Assembly (NCBI GenBank): GCA_041651995.1
Contig: JBAZID010000001.1
Location: 558,001 to 622,000, forward strand
Direction: 5' to 3'
DNA from: Sulfuricella sp.
Lineage (GTDB): Bacteria > Pseudomonadota > Gammaproteobacteria > Burkholderiales > Sulfuricellaceae
DNA length: 64,000 nucleotides
The notes below the pieces were generated by a model, which was not told where the DNA came from, made no database searches, and was given only the letters and a program-made list of their open reading frames with translations. Made by a program: the position numbers and the translations under genes. Numbering within the stretch: the first letter of the stretch is position 1; every line of letters begins with the position of its first letter. Below, one piece after another: positions 1-6,766 of this stretch.

Positions 1-295
1 TGCTGCTCAGCCCTTCCGGGGTTCGGCTGACGGCGACGCCACGCGCGAGGGCAGCCTCCAGATCGGTCAGCCCGTCCTTTGCCTCGATCACCAGTTTCAG
101 CATGGGAAGCTTGTCCAGCAATCCGGCTGGCAGCGCAGTTCCCAGGGTGATGATGACATGTGTGCGCCAGCAATTTTCACCGATCTGCTCAGCCGTCAGT
201 TGAGCAAACTCCTGCCAGCCATATTTGGCCGCCCTGGGCATGGGAAACTGGACGCTTTCGGGTAAACGGGAATTATCCAGCACGGTGATATTCAT
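1..295 (-). CDS. D-2-hydroxyacid dehydrogenase, N-terminal part (runs off the window)
   Basis: The reading frame starts at ATG 295 and runs off the left edge, so only about 98 residues are visible. They resemble the N-terminal substrate-binding lobe of NAD-dependent D-isomer-specific 2-hydroxyacid dehydrogenases: a short first strand (MNITVLD), then THVIITLGTALPAGLLDKLP, the LKLVIEAKDG segment and an aAlArGvaVsrTPEG-like run. The NAD-binding GxGxxG motif would lie outside the window, so substrate (glycerate, hydroxypyruvate or another 2-oxoacid) cannot be assigned. The start is 10 bp beyond the stop of the yajL-like gene on the same strand, so the two are probably co-transcribed. Confidence 0.7.
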   Translation of the reverse strand, partial: MNITVLDNSRLPESVQFPMPRAAKYGWQEFAQLTAEQIGENCWRTHVIITLGTALPAGLLDKLPMLKLVIEAKDGLTDLEAALARGVAVSRTPEGLSS

Positions 296-305
296 GGGTG
301 TCTCT

Positions 306-866
306 TCAGTATTTTCCGGGCCGCTGCAAACCGGCTTCCACTTCATCACGCCGGGCGCGTCCGGCCAGGGTTTCGATCAGTTCCAGCGCGAAATCCATCG
401 CCGTGCCGGGACCACGCGAGGTGATTATCTTGCCATCCGTCACCACCGGGGCATTGCTGAAAGTGGTATCAGGCAAGTTCATCGTATCCAGGAACCCCGG
501 ATAACTGGTTGCTTCCTTCCCCTTCAGCAAGCCAGCCCCGGCGAGCACCACGGGGGCCGCACAAATTGCGCAGACGTACTTGTCATTTTGCGCCATCTTT
601 TGCAGCAGGGGAATGGTGCGCGGATCATCCTTGAGATTCGTCATGCCCGGCATGCCTCCGGGCAACACCACCATGTCGAAATCTTCCTGCAGCGCAACGT
701 CGAGCGTACAGTCCGGCACCAGCAGCGTGCCCCGGCTGGCCCTGACGATACCCGGCTGCAACCCAGCCACCACAACTTCGATTCCGGCTCGGCGCAGCAG
801 GTCGATGATGGTGACGGCTTCAATCTCTTCGCAGCCAGCGGCGAGGGGAACAAGAACTTTTGGCAT
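306..866 (-). CDS. yajL: DJ-1/PfpI family protein, YajL-like
   Basis: This 186-residue protein matches the DJ-1/YajL family over its full length. It shows the PKVLVPLAAGCEEIEAVT start, the VLPGGMPG loop and the CAICAAP nucleophile elbow that carries the reactive cysteine. YajL-type proteins are cytosolic and linked to protection of proteins or nucleotides from oxidative and carbonyl damage; the exact activity is debated. The frame is open further upstream, to 914, but the family starts at MPKVL. The extension would read into the GC-rich repeat, so the start at 866 is preferred. The gene lies upstream of a 2-hydroxyacid dehydrogenase on the same strand. Confidence 0.85.
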   Translation of the reverse strand: MPKVLVPLAAGCEEIEAVTIIDLLRRAGIEVVVAGLQPGIVRASRGTLLVPDCTLDVALQEDFDMVVLPGGMPGMTNLKDDPRTIPLLQKMAQNDKYVCAICAAPVVLAGAGLLKGKEATSYPGFLDTMNLPDTTFSNAPVVTDGKIITSRGPGTAMDFALELIETLAGRARRDEVEAGLQRPGKY

Positions 867-882
867 GCTAAACCCTTTGTTA

Positions 883-963
883 ACCACGGGGAGCACGGGG
901 GCCACGGGGGCCACGGGGAAAACCGAATTTGATCTTCCCCGTGCTCCCCGTGTGCCCCGTGGT
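883..963. repeat. GC-rich imperfect inverted repeat between yajL and yajQ
   Basis: The left arm is built of repeated CCACGGGG/GCACGGGG octamer-like units. The right arm carries their complement (CCCCGTGCTCCCCGTG, then CCCCGTGG). The arms flank an AT-richer centre and could form a long hairpin in RNA. It occupies the whole gap between two genes on the same strand. It may act as a terminator or mRNA-stability element, or be a dispersed intergenic repeat. Confidence 0.75.
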
Positions 964-970
964 AAAGAAT

Positions 971-1456
971 CTAATCCCGGAAATTCTGGTACTGCAGCGG
1001 GAAGTCGGTAATGGACTTCTTCACCAGCGCAATGGTGTCCTGCAGCAGATCGCGCTTGGCACCGGTAACGCGCACCGCATCGCCCTGAATGCTGGCCTGA
1101 ACCTTGAGCTTGCTGTCCTTGATCAGCTTGACGATCTTCTTTGCCAGATCGGTCTCCACCCCGGTTTTCACCGTGATGGTCTGTTTGACCTTGTTGCCGC
1201 TGATTTTCTCGATCTTGCCCTTGTCCAGGCAGCTCACGTCAATGCCGCGCTTGCCGAAAGTCTGGTTGAGGATGTCGAACACCTGGTCCAGCTTGAAGTC
1301 ATCGTCGGCAAACAGAGTCAGCACATACTCCGCCTGTTCGACGCGCGAATCGGAGCCCTTGAAATCGAAGCGGCCGCTGACGACCTTGTTGGCCTGATCC
1401 ACCGCGTTGCGCAGCTCCTGCTTGTCTACTTCGGAAACGATATCAAATGAAGGCAT
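971..1456 (-). CDS. yajQ: YajQ family nucleotide-binding protein
   Basis: The 161-residue protein has the usual YajQ length and pattern: MPSFDIVSEVDKQELRNAVDQ at the start, GRFDFKG, a central SCLDKGKIEKISGNKVKQ segment and LVKKSITDFPLQYQNFRD at the end. YajQ proteins have two RNA-recognition-like folds and bind nucleotides; one Xanthomonas member is a cyclic-di-GMP effector. No membrane segment or export signal is seen. It lies downstream of ppnP on the same strand, separated by a short palindromic repeat. Confidence 0.93.
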   Translation of the reverse strand: MPSFDIVSEVDKQELRNAVDQANKVVSGRFDFKGSDSRVEQAEYVLTLFADDDFKLDQVFDILNQTFGKRGIDVSCLDKGKIEKISGNKVKQTITVKTGVETDLAKKIVKLIKDSKLKVQASIQGDAVRVTGAKRDLLQDTIALVKKSITDFPLQYQNFRD

Positions 1457-1478
1457 GGCTGACTCCTCGTGTTATGTA

Positions 1479-1510
1479 GGGTGGGTTAGGCCGCAGGCCG
1501 TAACCCGCCA
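1479..1510. repeat. Short palindromic intergenic repeat
   Basis: GGGTTAGGCC and GGCCGTAACCC form a hairpin with a very short loop in the gap between ppnP and yajQ. The wider string, GTAGGGTGGGTTAGGCCG and its partner, resembles a family of dispersed intergenic repeats common in proteobacteria. It could be a REP-like element or serve as an mRNA boundary. Confidence 0.6.
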
Positions 1511-1524
1511 AACCCAATCTGCCT

Positions 1525-1860
1525 TTAACCCGCGCAACAGGTGGATTCAGTGATGAAGTGGCAGACGTAATCGAGCATTTCCACCGTTTCGATGTCGAAA
1601 CTGCTGTTGCCCGGCACGCTGAATTTTTCCCCTGCGCGGTAGGTTTTCCATTCATTCTCGCCCTTGAGGCGCACCTTGCACACGCCAGCGTTGATTTCCA
1701 TGATTTCCGGCGCGCCGGTATTGAATACCAGGCTGGATGGAAAAATCACGCCCACGGATTTTTTGCTTCCATCCGGAAACTGCACAGTGTGGGAAACACA
1801 CTTGCCATCGAAATAGACATTGGCTTTTTTGACTACGGATACATTGTCGAACTGCGACAT
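1525..1860 (-). CDS. ppnP: Pyrimidine/purine nucleoside phosphorylase PpnP
   Basis: The 111-residue product resembles the PpnP (YaiE/DUF1255) family, a small cupin that phosphorolyses many nucleosides to base plus pentose-1-phosphate. Family hallmarks include NVYFDGKCVSHTVQFPDG, KKSVGVIFPSS, the PEIMEINAG segment and GEKFSVPGNSSFDI. The open frame continues upstream into the DUF2788 gene, but MSQFDNV is the family start and lies directly after that gene's stop. A short C-terminal tail containing CC is a few residues longer than the E. coli protein. Confidence 0.88.
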   Translation of the reverse strand: MSQFDNVSVVKKANVYFDGKCVSHTVQFPDGSKKSVGVIFPSSLVFNTGAPEIMEINAGVCKVRLKGENEWKTYRAGEKFSVPGNSSFDIETVEMLDYVCHFITESTCCAG

Positions 1861-1861
1861 T

Positions 1862-2074
1862 TCAGATTCCCCATATTTTTTGAATGACTGCCTTGGCGAC
1901 AAAGCCCAGCATGCCAAAGGCCAGGACGAAAAAGAGCACGAAAGTTCCGGTCTTGCCCGCCTTCGATTTCCATGCCAGTTCGCCGATGATGAACAGCATG
2001 TAGAGCATGAAGGCGCCCACACCAAAGGTCATGCCAAATTCGGATACCTGTTCTTCAGTCCAGCCACCGAACAT
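1862..2074 (-). CDS. DUF2788 small membrane protein
   Basis: The 70-residue protein has two hydrophobic segments, around residues 15-32 (FGVGAFMLYMLFIIGELA) and 44-65 (TFVLFFVLAFGMLGFVAK), joined by the short basic loop WKSKAGKTG. This layout is typical of the DUF2788 family of inner-membrane proteins, whose role is unknown. It sits between argG and ppnP on the same strand with very short gaps, so it is probably in one transcript with them. Confidence 0.85.
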   Translation of the reverse strand: MFGGWTEEQVSEFGMTFGVGAFMLYMLFIIGELAWKSKAGKTGTFVLFFVLAFGMLGFVAKAVIQKIWGI

Positions 2075-2085
2075 GCCGCCTCCTG

Positions 2086-3303
2086 CTACTTGCGCCCGGC
2101 CTTGGCGGCAATGCGCATGCGCAGGGCGTTAAGCTTGATGAAGCCGCCTGCATCGGCCTGGTTGTAGGCGCCGGCATCGTCCTCGAAAGTGGCGATGGTC
2201 GAGTCGAACAGCGAATCGGTCCTGGAATCGCGCCCCACCACGATGACGTTGCCCTTGTAGAGCTTGACACGCACCCAGCCGTTGACGTTGCTCTGGGTAT
2301 GGTCGATCAGCACCTGCAGCGCCTTGCGTTCCGGCGCCCACCAGTAGCCGTTGTAGATCAGGCTGGCGTAGCGCGGCATCAGGTCGTCCTTGAGGTGCGC
2401 CACTTCGCGGTCCAGGGTGATGGATTCGATGGCGCGGTGGGCTTTCAGCATGATGGTGCCGCCCGGAGTTTCGTAGCAGCCGCGCGACTTCATGCCGACA
2501 TAGCGGTTTTCCACCAGATCGAGGCGGCCGATGCCGTGCTTGCCGCCCAAGCGGTTGAGCTCGGCCAGCATTTCGGCTGGCGACAGTTTCTTGCCATTGA
2601 GGGCCACCGGGTCGCCGTTGGCGTATTCGATGTCCAGGTACTCGGCCTGGTCTGGCGCCTTCTCTGGCGATACCGTCCAGCGCCACATGTCTTCCTCGGC
2701 CTCTGCGGCGGGGTTTTCCAGGTGGCGGCCTTCGTAGCTGATGTGCAGCAGGTTGGCGTCCATCGAGTAAGGGCTACCGCCCTGCTTGTGCTTCATGTCC
2801 ACCGGGATGCCGTGCTGCTCGGCGTAGGCCAGCAGTTTTTCGCGCGACAGCAGATCCCACTCGCGCCATGGGGCAATGATCTTGATTTCTGGGTTGAGCG
2901 CGTAGGCACCGAGCTCGAAGCGCACCTGATCGTTGCCCTTGCCGGTGGCGCCGTGTGAAATCGCTTGCGCGCCGGTTTCACGGGCGATCTCGATCAGGCG
3001 TTTGGCGATCAGCGGACGTGCGATCGAGGTGCCCAGCAGGTATTCACCCTCGTAAACCGTGTTGGCACGGAACATGGGGAAAACGAAATCGCGCACGAAT
3101 TCCTCGCGCAGATCGTCGATATAGATTTCCTTGATGCCGAAATTCCTGGCCTTCTCGCGTGCCGGCTCAAGCTCCTCGCCCTGCCCCACGTCCGCGGTGA
3201 AGGTGACGACCTCACACTGGTAGTTGTCCTGCAGCCATTTCAGAATCACCGAGGTATCCAGCCCGCCAGAATAGGCGAGCACGACTTTCTTGACGTTGCT
3301 CAT
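2086..3303 (-). CDS. argG: Argininosuccinate synthase
   Basis: ArgG joins citrulline and aspartate, using ATP, to make argininosuccinate, the penultimate step of arginine synthesis. The 405-residue protein has the normal bacterial length. Its N-terminal PP-loop is AYSGGLDTS, followed by TADVGQGEE, SHGATGKGNDQVRFE and the substrate-binding SPYSMDANLLHIS segment. It is the third gene of an argD-argF-argG cluster on the minus strand. An inverted repeat fills the gap from argF. Confidence 0.97.
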   Translation of the reverse strand: MSNVKKVVLAYSGGLDTSVILKWLQDNYQCEVVTFTADVGQGEELEPAREKARNFGIKEIYIDDLREEFVRDFVFPMFRANTVYEGEYLLGTSIARPLIAKRLIEIARETGAQAISHGATGKGNDQVRFELGAYALNPEIKIIAPWREWDLLSREKLLAYAEQHGIPVDMKHKQGGSPYSMDANLLHISYEGRHLENPAAEAEEDMWRWTVSPEKAPDQAEYLDIEYANGDPVALNGKKLSPAEMLAELNRLGGKHGIGRLDLVENRYVGMKSRGCYETPGGTIMLKAHRAIESITLDREVAHLKDDLMPRYASLIYNGYWWAPERKALQVLIDHTQSNVNGWVRVKLYKGNVIVVGRDSRTDSLFDSTIATFEDDAGAYNQADAGGFIKLNALRMRIAAKAGRK

Positions 3304-3313
3304 TTGTTTCTCC

Positions 3314-3390
3314 GTGAGGGGAGAGGGGTAAGGGGTGAGGCGAATTTATGCGAGGGGGTTCCCCTCACGCCTCACCCCTCACCCCTCACC
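3314..3390. repeat. GC-rich inverted repeat between argF and argG
   Basis: Tandem units such as AGGGGTGAGG on one side and CCTCACCCCTCACC on the other give a long imperfect hairpin around an AT-rich centre. The repeat reaches to the argF stop codon. It resembles the element at 883-963 in design but has a different unit sequence. It could tune the ratio of argF to argG message. Confidence 0.75.
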
Positions 3391-4307
3391 TAATTGATTT
3401 TGCCCAGCATCAGGTATTCCATCAGCGCTTTCTGTGCATGCAGGCGGTTCTCTGCCTCATCCCACACCACGCTGTGCGGGCCGTCGATGACTTCAGCCGC
3501 AACTTCCTCGCCGCGATGTGCAGGCAGGCAGTGCATGAACAGCGCGTCCGTCTTGGCGAGTTTCATCATGTCGGCATCCACCTGCCAGTCCTCGAAGTCG
3601 CGCATGCGCTCTTCATTTTCAGCCTCGAAGCCCATGCTGGTCCACACGTCCGTCGTGACCAGGTCCGCGCCACGGGCGGCTTCCATGGGATCGGTAAACT
3701 CTTCGTAGTGATCGGTGCCATACAGGCCGGCGCGCTCCGGCTCAACCTCGTAGCCGGGCGGGGTCGAAACGTGGATGTTGAAATCCAGCACTTCGGCCGC
3801 CTGCAGCCAGGTGTTGCAGACATTGTTGGAGTCGCCGATCCACGCCACGGTCTTGCCCTTGATCGAACCGCGATGCTCGATGAAGGTAAAAATGTCGGCC
3901 AGGATCTGACAGGGATGATATTCGTTGGTCAGGCCATTGATCACCGGCACGCGGGAATTTGCCGCAAAGCGCTCGATGATTTCCTGTTCGAAGGTGCGGA
4001 TCATGACCAGATCGCTCATGCGCGAAATCACCTGTGCCGCGTCTTCCACCGGCTCGCCGCGGCCCAGTTGGGAATCACGCGTGTTCAGGTAAATGGCGCT
4101 GCCGCCGAGCTGGTGCATGCCCGCCTCGAAGGAAAGGCGCGTGCGCGTGCTGGCCTTCTCGAAGATCATCACCAGGGTGCGGTCGTGCAGCGGATGGTAG
4201 GGGATATATTGCTTGAACTGGGACTTGATCCAGCGCGTGCGCTCGAACAGGTATTCGAACTCGGCGCTGCTCAGGTCCTTGAACTGCAGAAAGTGTTTGA
4301 TCTCCAT
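3390..4307 (-). CDS. argF: Ornithine carbamoyltransferase
   Basis: The enzyme transfers the carbamoyl group from carbamoyl phosphate to ornithine, giving citrulline. The 305-residue sequence has the carbamoyl-phosphate loop STRTR, within FEKASTRTRLSFE, and the HCLPAHRG signature holding the catalytic cysteine. The ornithine-side loop region appears as TDVWTSMGFE. It lies 42 bp after argD and before argG, matching their consecutive use in arginine synthesis. Confidence 0.97.
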   Translation of the reverse strand: MEIKHFLQFKDLSSAEFEYLFERTRWIKSQFKQYIPYHPLHDRTLVMIFEKASTRTRLSFEAGMHQLGGSAIYLNTRDSQLGRGEPVEDAAQVISRMSDLVMIRTFEQEIIERFAANSRVPVINGLTNEYHPCQILADIFTFIEHRGSIKGKTVAWIGDSNNVCNTWLQAAEVLDFNIHVSTPPGYEVEPERAGLYGTDHYEEFTDPMEAARGADLVTTDVWTSMGFEAENEERMRDFEDWQVDADMMKLAKTDALFMHCLPAHRGEEVAAEVIDGPHSVVWDEAENRLHAQKALMEYLMLGKIN

Positions 4308-4349
4308 GATGGGACTGAGGAGTTATCAGGTGATGCCCGCATCACCCCG

Positions 4350-5522
4350 TTAACCCGCCAGGAACTCCTTGATCAGTTTGCCTAACATTTCAATTAGCTG
4401 GCTTGCTTCCTCACGCCCCATGACCAGCGGCGGCAACAGGCGCACCACGCTATCCGCCGTCACATTGATCAGCAAGCCTTGCTCCAGAGCGCGCCGCACC
4501 AGATCGGCACAGGGCCGGTCAAGTTCGATGCCGATCATCAAGCCGGCGCCACGCACTTCCACAATACCCGCCACGCCATTGAGCCGGGCTTTCAATCCAG
4601 CACGGATAAACTCGCCCAGCTCAGCCGCGTGGCGGCACAAATCCTGCTCTTCAACTACAGCCAGCGTTTCGAGCGCCGCGGCACAAGCCAGGAGATTGCC
4701 GCCAAATGTCGAACCATGATTGCCCGGCTTGAAGACTTCCGCTGCCGCGCCTTTTGCCAGGCACGCGCCAATCGGCATACCCGCGCCCAAACCTTTGGCC
4801 AGAGCCATGACATCCGGAACAATGCCCGCCTGCTGGAAGGCGAACCACGAACCCGTCCGGGCAATGCCTGTCTGGATTTCATCCAGCATCAGCAGCCAGC
4901 CATGGGTATCACACAAGCGGCGCAGTTCCTGCAGGTAAGCAGGGGCCGGCACCTGAATGCCGCCTTCACCCTGCACTGGTTCCACCAGAACGGCAACCAC
5001 GTTCTTGTTGTGCTCGGCAATCTGGGCCACGGCAGCAACATCATTATAGGGAACGCGCACAAACCCGTTCAGCAGGGGCTCAAAGCCTGCCTGAACCTTG
5101 CGGTTGCCCGTGGCGGTCAAGGTCGCCATGGTGCGGCCATGAAAACTTTTTTCCATCACGATGATGGTGGGGATATCAATGCCCTTGCCATGACCATACA
5201 TGCGCGCCAGCTTGATGGCGGCCTCATTGGCCTCGGCGCCTGAATTACACACAAACACCTTGTCCATGCCCGACAGACGGCACAGGCGCTCAGCCAGTTG
5301 TTCCTGCCTGGGAATTTGATACAGGTTGGAAGTGTGAATCAGGGTATGGGCCTGCTCGCATAGAGCCTTCGCCAGGCGCGGATGCGCATGACCAAGTGCG
5401 TTGACAGCCACTCCGGCCACAGCATCAAGGTACTTCCTGCCGGCTTCATCCCATAGCCAAACTCCCTCGCCTCTGGCAAAGCTGACCGGCTGTCTGGCAT
5501 AGGTATTCATCAAGAAAGACAT
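4350..5522 (-). CDS. argD: Acetylornithine aminotransferase
   Basis: This is a class III pyridoxal-phosphate aminotransferase that turns N-acetylglutamate semialdehyde into N-acetylornithine. Visible motifs are NSGAEANEAAIKLAR, FHGRTMATL, the MLDEIQTGIARTG cofactor segment and ALAKGLGAGMPIG, which contains the Schiff-base lysine, followed by HGSTFGGN. The start MSFLMNTYARQPV at 5522 agrees with relatives; ATG 5510 and an extension to 5558 are also open. At 390 residues it has the expected length. It is the first gene of the arg cluster and has a promoter-like sequence upstream. Confidence 0.95.
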   Translation of the reverse strand: MSFLMNTYARQPVSFARGEGVWLWDEAGRKYLDAVAGVAVNALGHAHPRLAKALCEQAHTLIHTSNLYQIPRQEQLAERLCRLSGMDKVFVCNSGAEANEAAIKLARMYGHGKGIDIPTIIVMEKSFHGRTMATLTATGNRKVQAGFEPLLNGFVRVPYNDVAAVAQIAEHNKNVVAVLVEPVQGEGGIQVPAPAYLQELRRLCDTHGWLLMLDEIQTGIARTGSWFAFQQAGIVPDVMALAKGLGAGMPIGACLAKGAAAEVFKPGNHGSTFGGNLLACAAALETLAVVEEQDLCRHAAELGEFIRAGLKARLNGVAGIVEVRGAGLMIGIELDRPCADLVRRALEQGLLINVTADSVVRLLPPLVMGREEASQLIEMLGKLIKEFLAG

Positions 5523-5592
5523 GAGCATGACCTGAAAAATAAATGCACACGGCAGCAAATGCTACGGTGTGCGTGCGATACGGAAAACAGCA

Positions 5593-5621
5593 TATTTAGC
5601 CCAAAGCGCCAAACCATGCAA
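5593..5621 (-). promoter_or_regulatory. Putative sigma-70 promoter of argD
   Basis: On the minus strand TTGCAT and TAAATA are separated by 17 bp, about 70 bp upstream of the argD start. A nearby GAGAAAA/TTTTCTC hairpin could be regulatory. No clear ArgR box was picked out by eye. Confidence 0.45.
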
Positions 5622-5750
5622 GAGAAAATTTTTTCTCCGGACCAGGACTTGTAACGAGTAAATCGTCGAGAGGCATAGAGATGCAATGGCTAATGAGCAA
5701 ATCAATAATTTTTATGCAATACTGCCAAAAACCTGACTCAAGGATGATAC

Positions 5751-6035
5751 ATGACCCCGGCTTCAACCATAATTATTCAAGGCCTCACCCTGAATGGGCG
5801 AACTTTTCGCCCAAGCGATTGGGCTGAGCGCCTGTCGGGGGTGATGTCTACCGTCGGCGGCGATCGCCGCATGAGCTATTCGCCCTATGTAAAACCACTG
5901 ACTTACGAAGGAGTTAAATCCGTCGCCATCGAAAAAAAACTTCAGGAGGTGGATGCACGCGCCTTTGAGTTTCTGCTCAATTTTGCAAAAGACAACGGAT
6001 TACAAGTACTCGAAGAAAGCAGCGCCCGCACTTAA
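5751..6035 (+). CDS. DUF3579 domain protein
   Basis: The 94-residue protein matches the DUF3579 family, which is largely betaproteobacterial. Its hallmarks are IIIQGLTLNGRTFRPSDWAE, the YSPYVKPLTYEGVKSV middle part and FEFLLNFAKDNGLQV. The function is unknown. It has no signal peptide and is probably cytoplasmic. It is read away from argD and toward rpsT, with AAGGATG as the likely ribosome binding site. Confidence 0.85.
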   Translation: MTPASTIIIQGLTLNGRTFRPSDWAERLSGVMSTVGGDRRMSYSPYVKPLTYEGVKSVAIEKKLQEVDARAFEFLLNFAKDNGLQVLEESSART

Positions 6036-6046
6036 GCAAGCGCAGT

Positions 6047-6064
6047 CGGGCGAATGAACGCCCG
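6047..6064. terminator. Hairpin between convergent DUF3579 gene and rpsT
   Basis: CGGGCG and CGCCCG are separated by six bases in the 36 bp gap between two convergent genes. There is no strong T-run, so termination here may be weak. Confidence 0.4.
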
Positions 6065-6071
6065 GCCAGAT

Positions 6072-6338
6072 TCAGGCAGCCATGGCCTTGATCGCACCAG
6101 AGAGACGGCTCTTGTGTCGAGCGGCCTTGTTCTTGTGAATGATGTTCTTGTCCGCAATACTGTCGATAACTGCAACTGATGCTTGGTACACAGACTGAGC
6201 CACAGCCTTGTCACCACCCTCGATCGACTTAATCACTTTTTTGATCGCGGTGCGCAGGGTAGAACGCAAGCTGGCATTGTGCATGCGTTGCTTGTCATTC
6301 TGACGTGCGCGCTTCCTAGCTTGGGCACTGTTTGCCAT
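6072..6338 (-). CDS. rpsT: 30S ribosomal protein S20
   Basis: The 88-residue, lysine- and arginine-rich protein starts MANSAQARKRARQNDKQ and ends with KNKAARHKSRLSGAIKAM, as S20 does. S20 binds 16S rRNA early in assembly of the small ribosomal subunit. The Shine-Dalgarno AAGGAG lies just before the ATG, and a good promoter lies upstream. It is a single-gene transcript. Confidence 0.98.
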   Translation of the reverse strand: MANSAQARKRARQNDKQRMHNASLRSTLRTAIKKVIKSIEGGDKAVAQSVYQASVAVIDSIADKNIIHKNKAARHKSRLSGAIKAMAA

Positions 6339-6380
6339 TAAAACTCCTTAAAACCTGTTAGAGATTAGATAAAACGCGTA

Positions 6381-6409
6381 ATAATACTTACGTTTTGTTT
6401 TGTAGGCAA
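6381..6409 (-). promoter_or_regulatory. Putative sigma-70 promoter of rpsT
   Basis: On the minus strand TTGCCT and TATTAT are exactly 17 bp apart, about 45 bp upstream of the rpsT start codon. The very AT-rich spacer and leader fit a strong ribosomal-protein promoter. Confidence 0.6.
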
Positions 6410-6468
6410 GAACTGAACGCTTCTCGCGAGAAGGCATTCCGCATGTCGGCTATGGCAAAAATACCCGC

Positions 6469-6490
6469 AAGCCGGTAAAATAACCGGCTT
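6469..6490. other. Hairpin abutting the split tRNA-Ser
   Basis: AAGCCGGT and ACCGGCTT form a perfect 8-bp stem with a six-base loop, ending 1 bp before the tRNA fragment. It could stop transcripts leaving the island toward rpsT; its role is not known. Confidence 0.4.
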
Positions 6491-6491
6491 C

Positions 6492-6540
6492 GGAAGGTTG
6501 GCAGAGCGGTTGAATGCACCGGTCTTGAAAGCCGGTGCAG
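6492..6540 (+). pseudogene. 5' half of a split tRNA-Ser(UGA)
   Basis: The sequence begins as a normal tRNA-Ser: acceptor strand GGAAGGT, a D-arm and an anticodon arm CACCGG-TCTTGAAAG-CCGGTG with a TGA anticodon. After the anticodon stem it leaves the tRNA pattern and there is no variable arm, T-arm or 3' acceptor strand. The missing half (variable arm, T-arm and ACCTTCC acceptor strand) is at 35091-35148. The two halves pair as one tRNA with a GGAAGGT/ACCTTCC acceptor stem, so an insertion has divided the gene. Confidence 0.88.
6524..6530 (+). other. Left attachment core (attL) of the island
   Basis: CTTGAAA, the anticodon loop, is the last sequence shared by the host tRNA 5' half and the right-hand junction at 35091-35097. 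A 7-bp overlap region is typical for tyrosine recombinases that use anticodon loops. Rejoining the outer flanks across this core rebuilds a complete tRNA-Ser. Confidence 0.75.
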
Positions 6541-6627
6541 ATGCAAAAACAATATTGATTATTAAGTGTCTTTTTGTACAATCTCCGCAACTTGCGGAAA
6601 TCGTTTCCGCAACTCCTTAAGATTTAT

Positions 6628-6715
6628 GGAGGTTTGGGTGAGTGGTTTAAACCAGCAGTCTTGAAAACTGCCGACGCGCAAGCGTCCGTGAGTTCGAATC
6701 TCACAGCCTCCGCCA
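6628..6715 (+). tRNA. tRNA-Ser (anticodon TGA), carried on the island
   Basis: A complete class II tRNA: acceptor GGAGGTT paired with AGCCTCC, anticodon loop CTTGAAA, a long variable arm with GACGC/GCGTC, T-arm GTGAGTTCGAATCTCAC and an encoded CCA end. It differs from the split host gene (GGAAGGT...ACCTTCC) at many positions, so it was not produced by simple duplication. It lies about 90 bp inside the left end of the island and has the same orientation as the broken host gene. It could replace the lost tRNA function. Confidence 0.96.
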
Positions 6716-6754
6716 GATATAAAAACGGCCCCAATCGGGGCCGTTTTTATATCT
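6715..6754. terminator. Bidirectional terminator between tRNA-Ser and integrase
   Basis: A perfect 18-bp stem with the four-base loop AATC: an AGATATAAAAACGGCCCC arm is followed by its complement ending in TTTTTATATCT. A-runs and T-runs flank the GC core on both strands, so it can end both the tRNA transcript and the convergent integrase message. Confidence 0.85.
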
Positions 6755-6766
6755 GTCTGCGTTATC

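Noticed and set aside
225..932. Long plus-strand frame opposite the yajL-like gene
   Set aside because: It is the antisense shadow of the DJ-1-type gene; its translation is rich in H, R and Q and shows no domain.
2299..2958. 219-codon plus-strand frame inside argG
   Set aside because: It lies fully antisense to a clearly conserved enzyme and has no recognisable motif.
6541..6600. Possible completion of the left tRNA-Ser by island sequence
   Set aside because: After the anticodon stem no variable arm, T-arm or ACCTTCC acceptor strand follows, so the left junction does not restore a tRNA.
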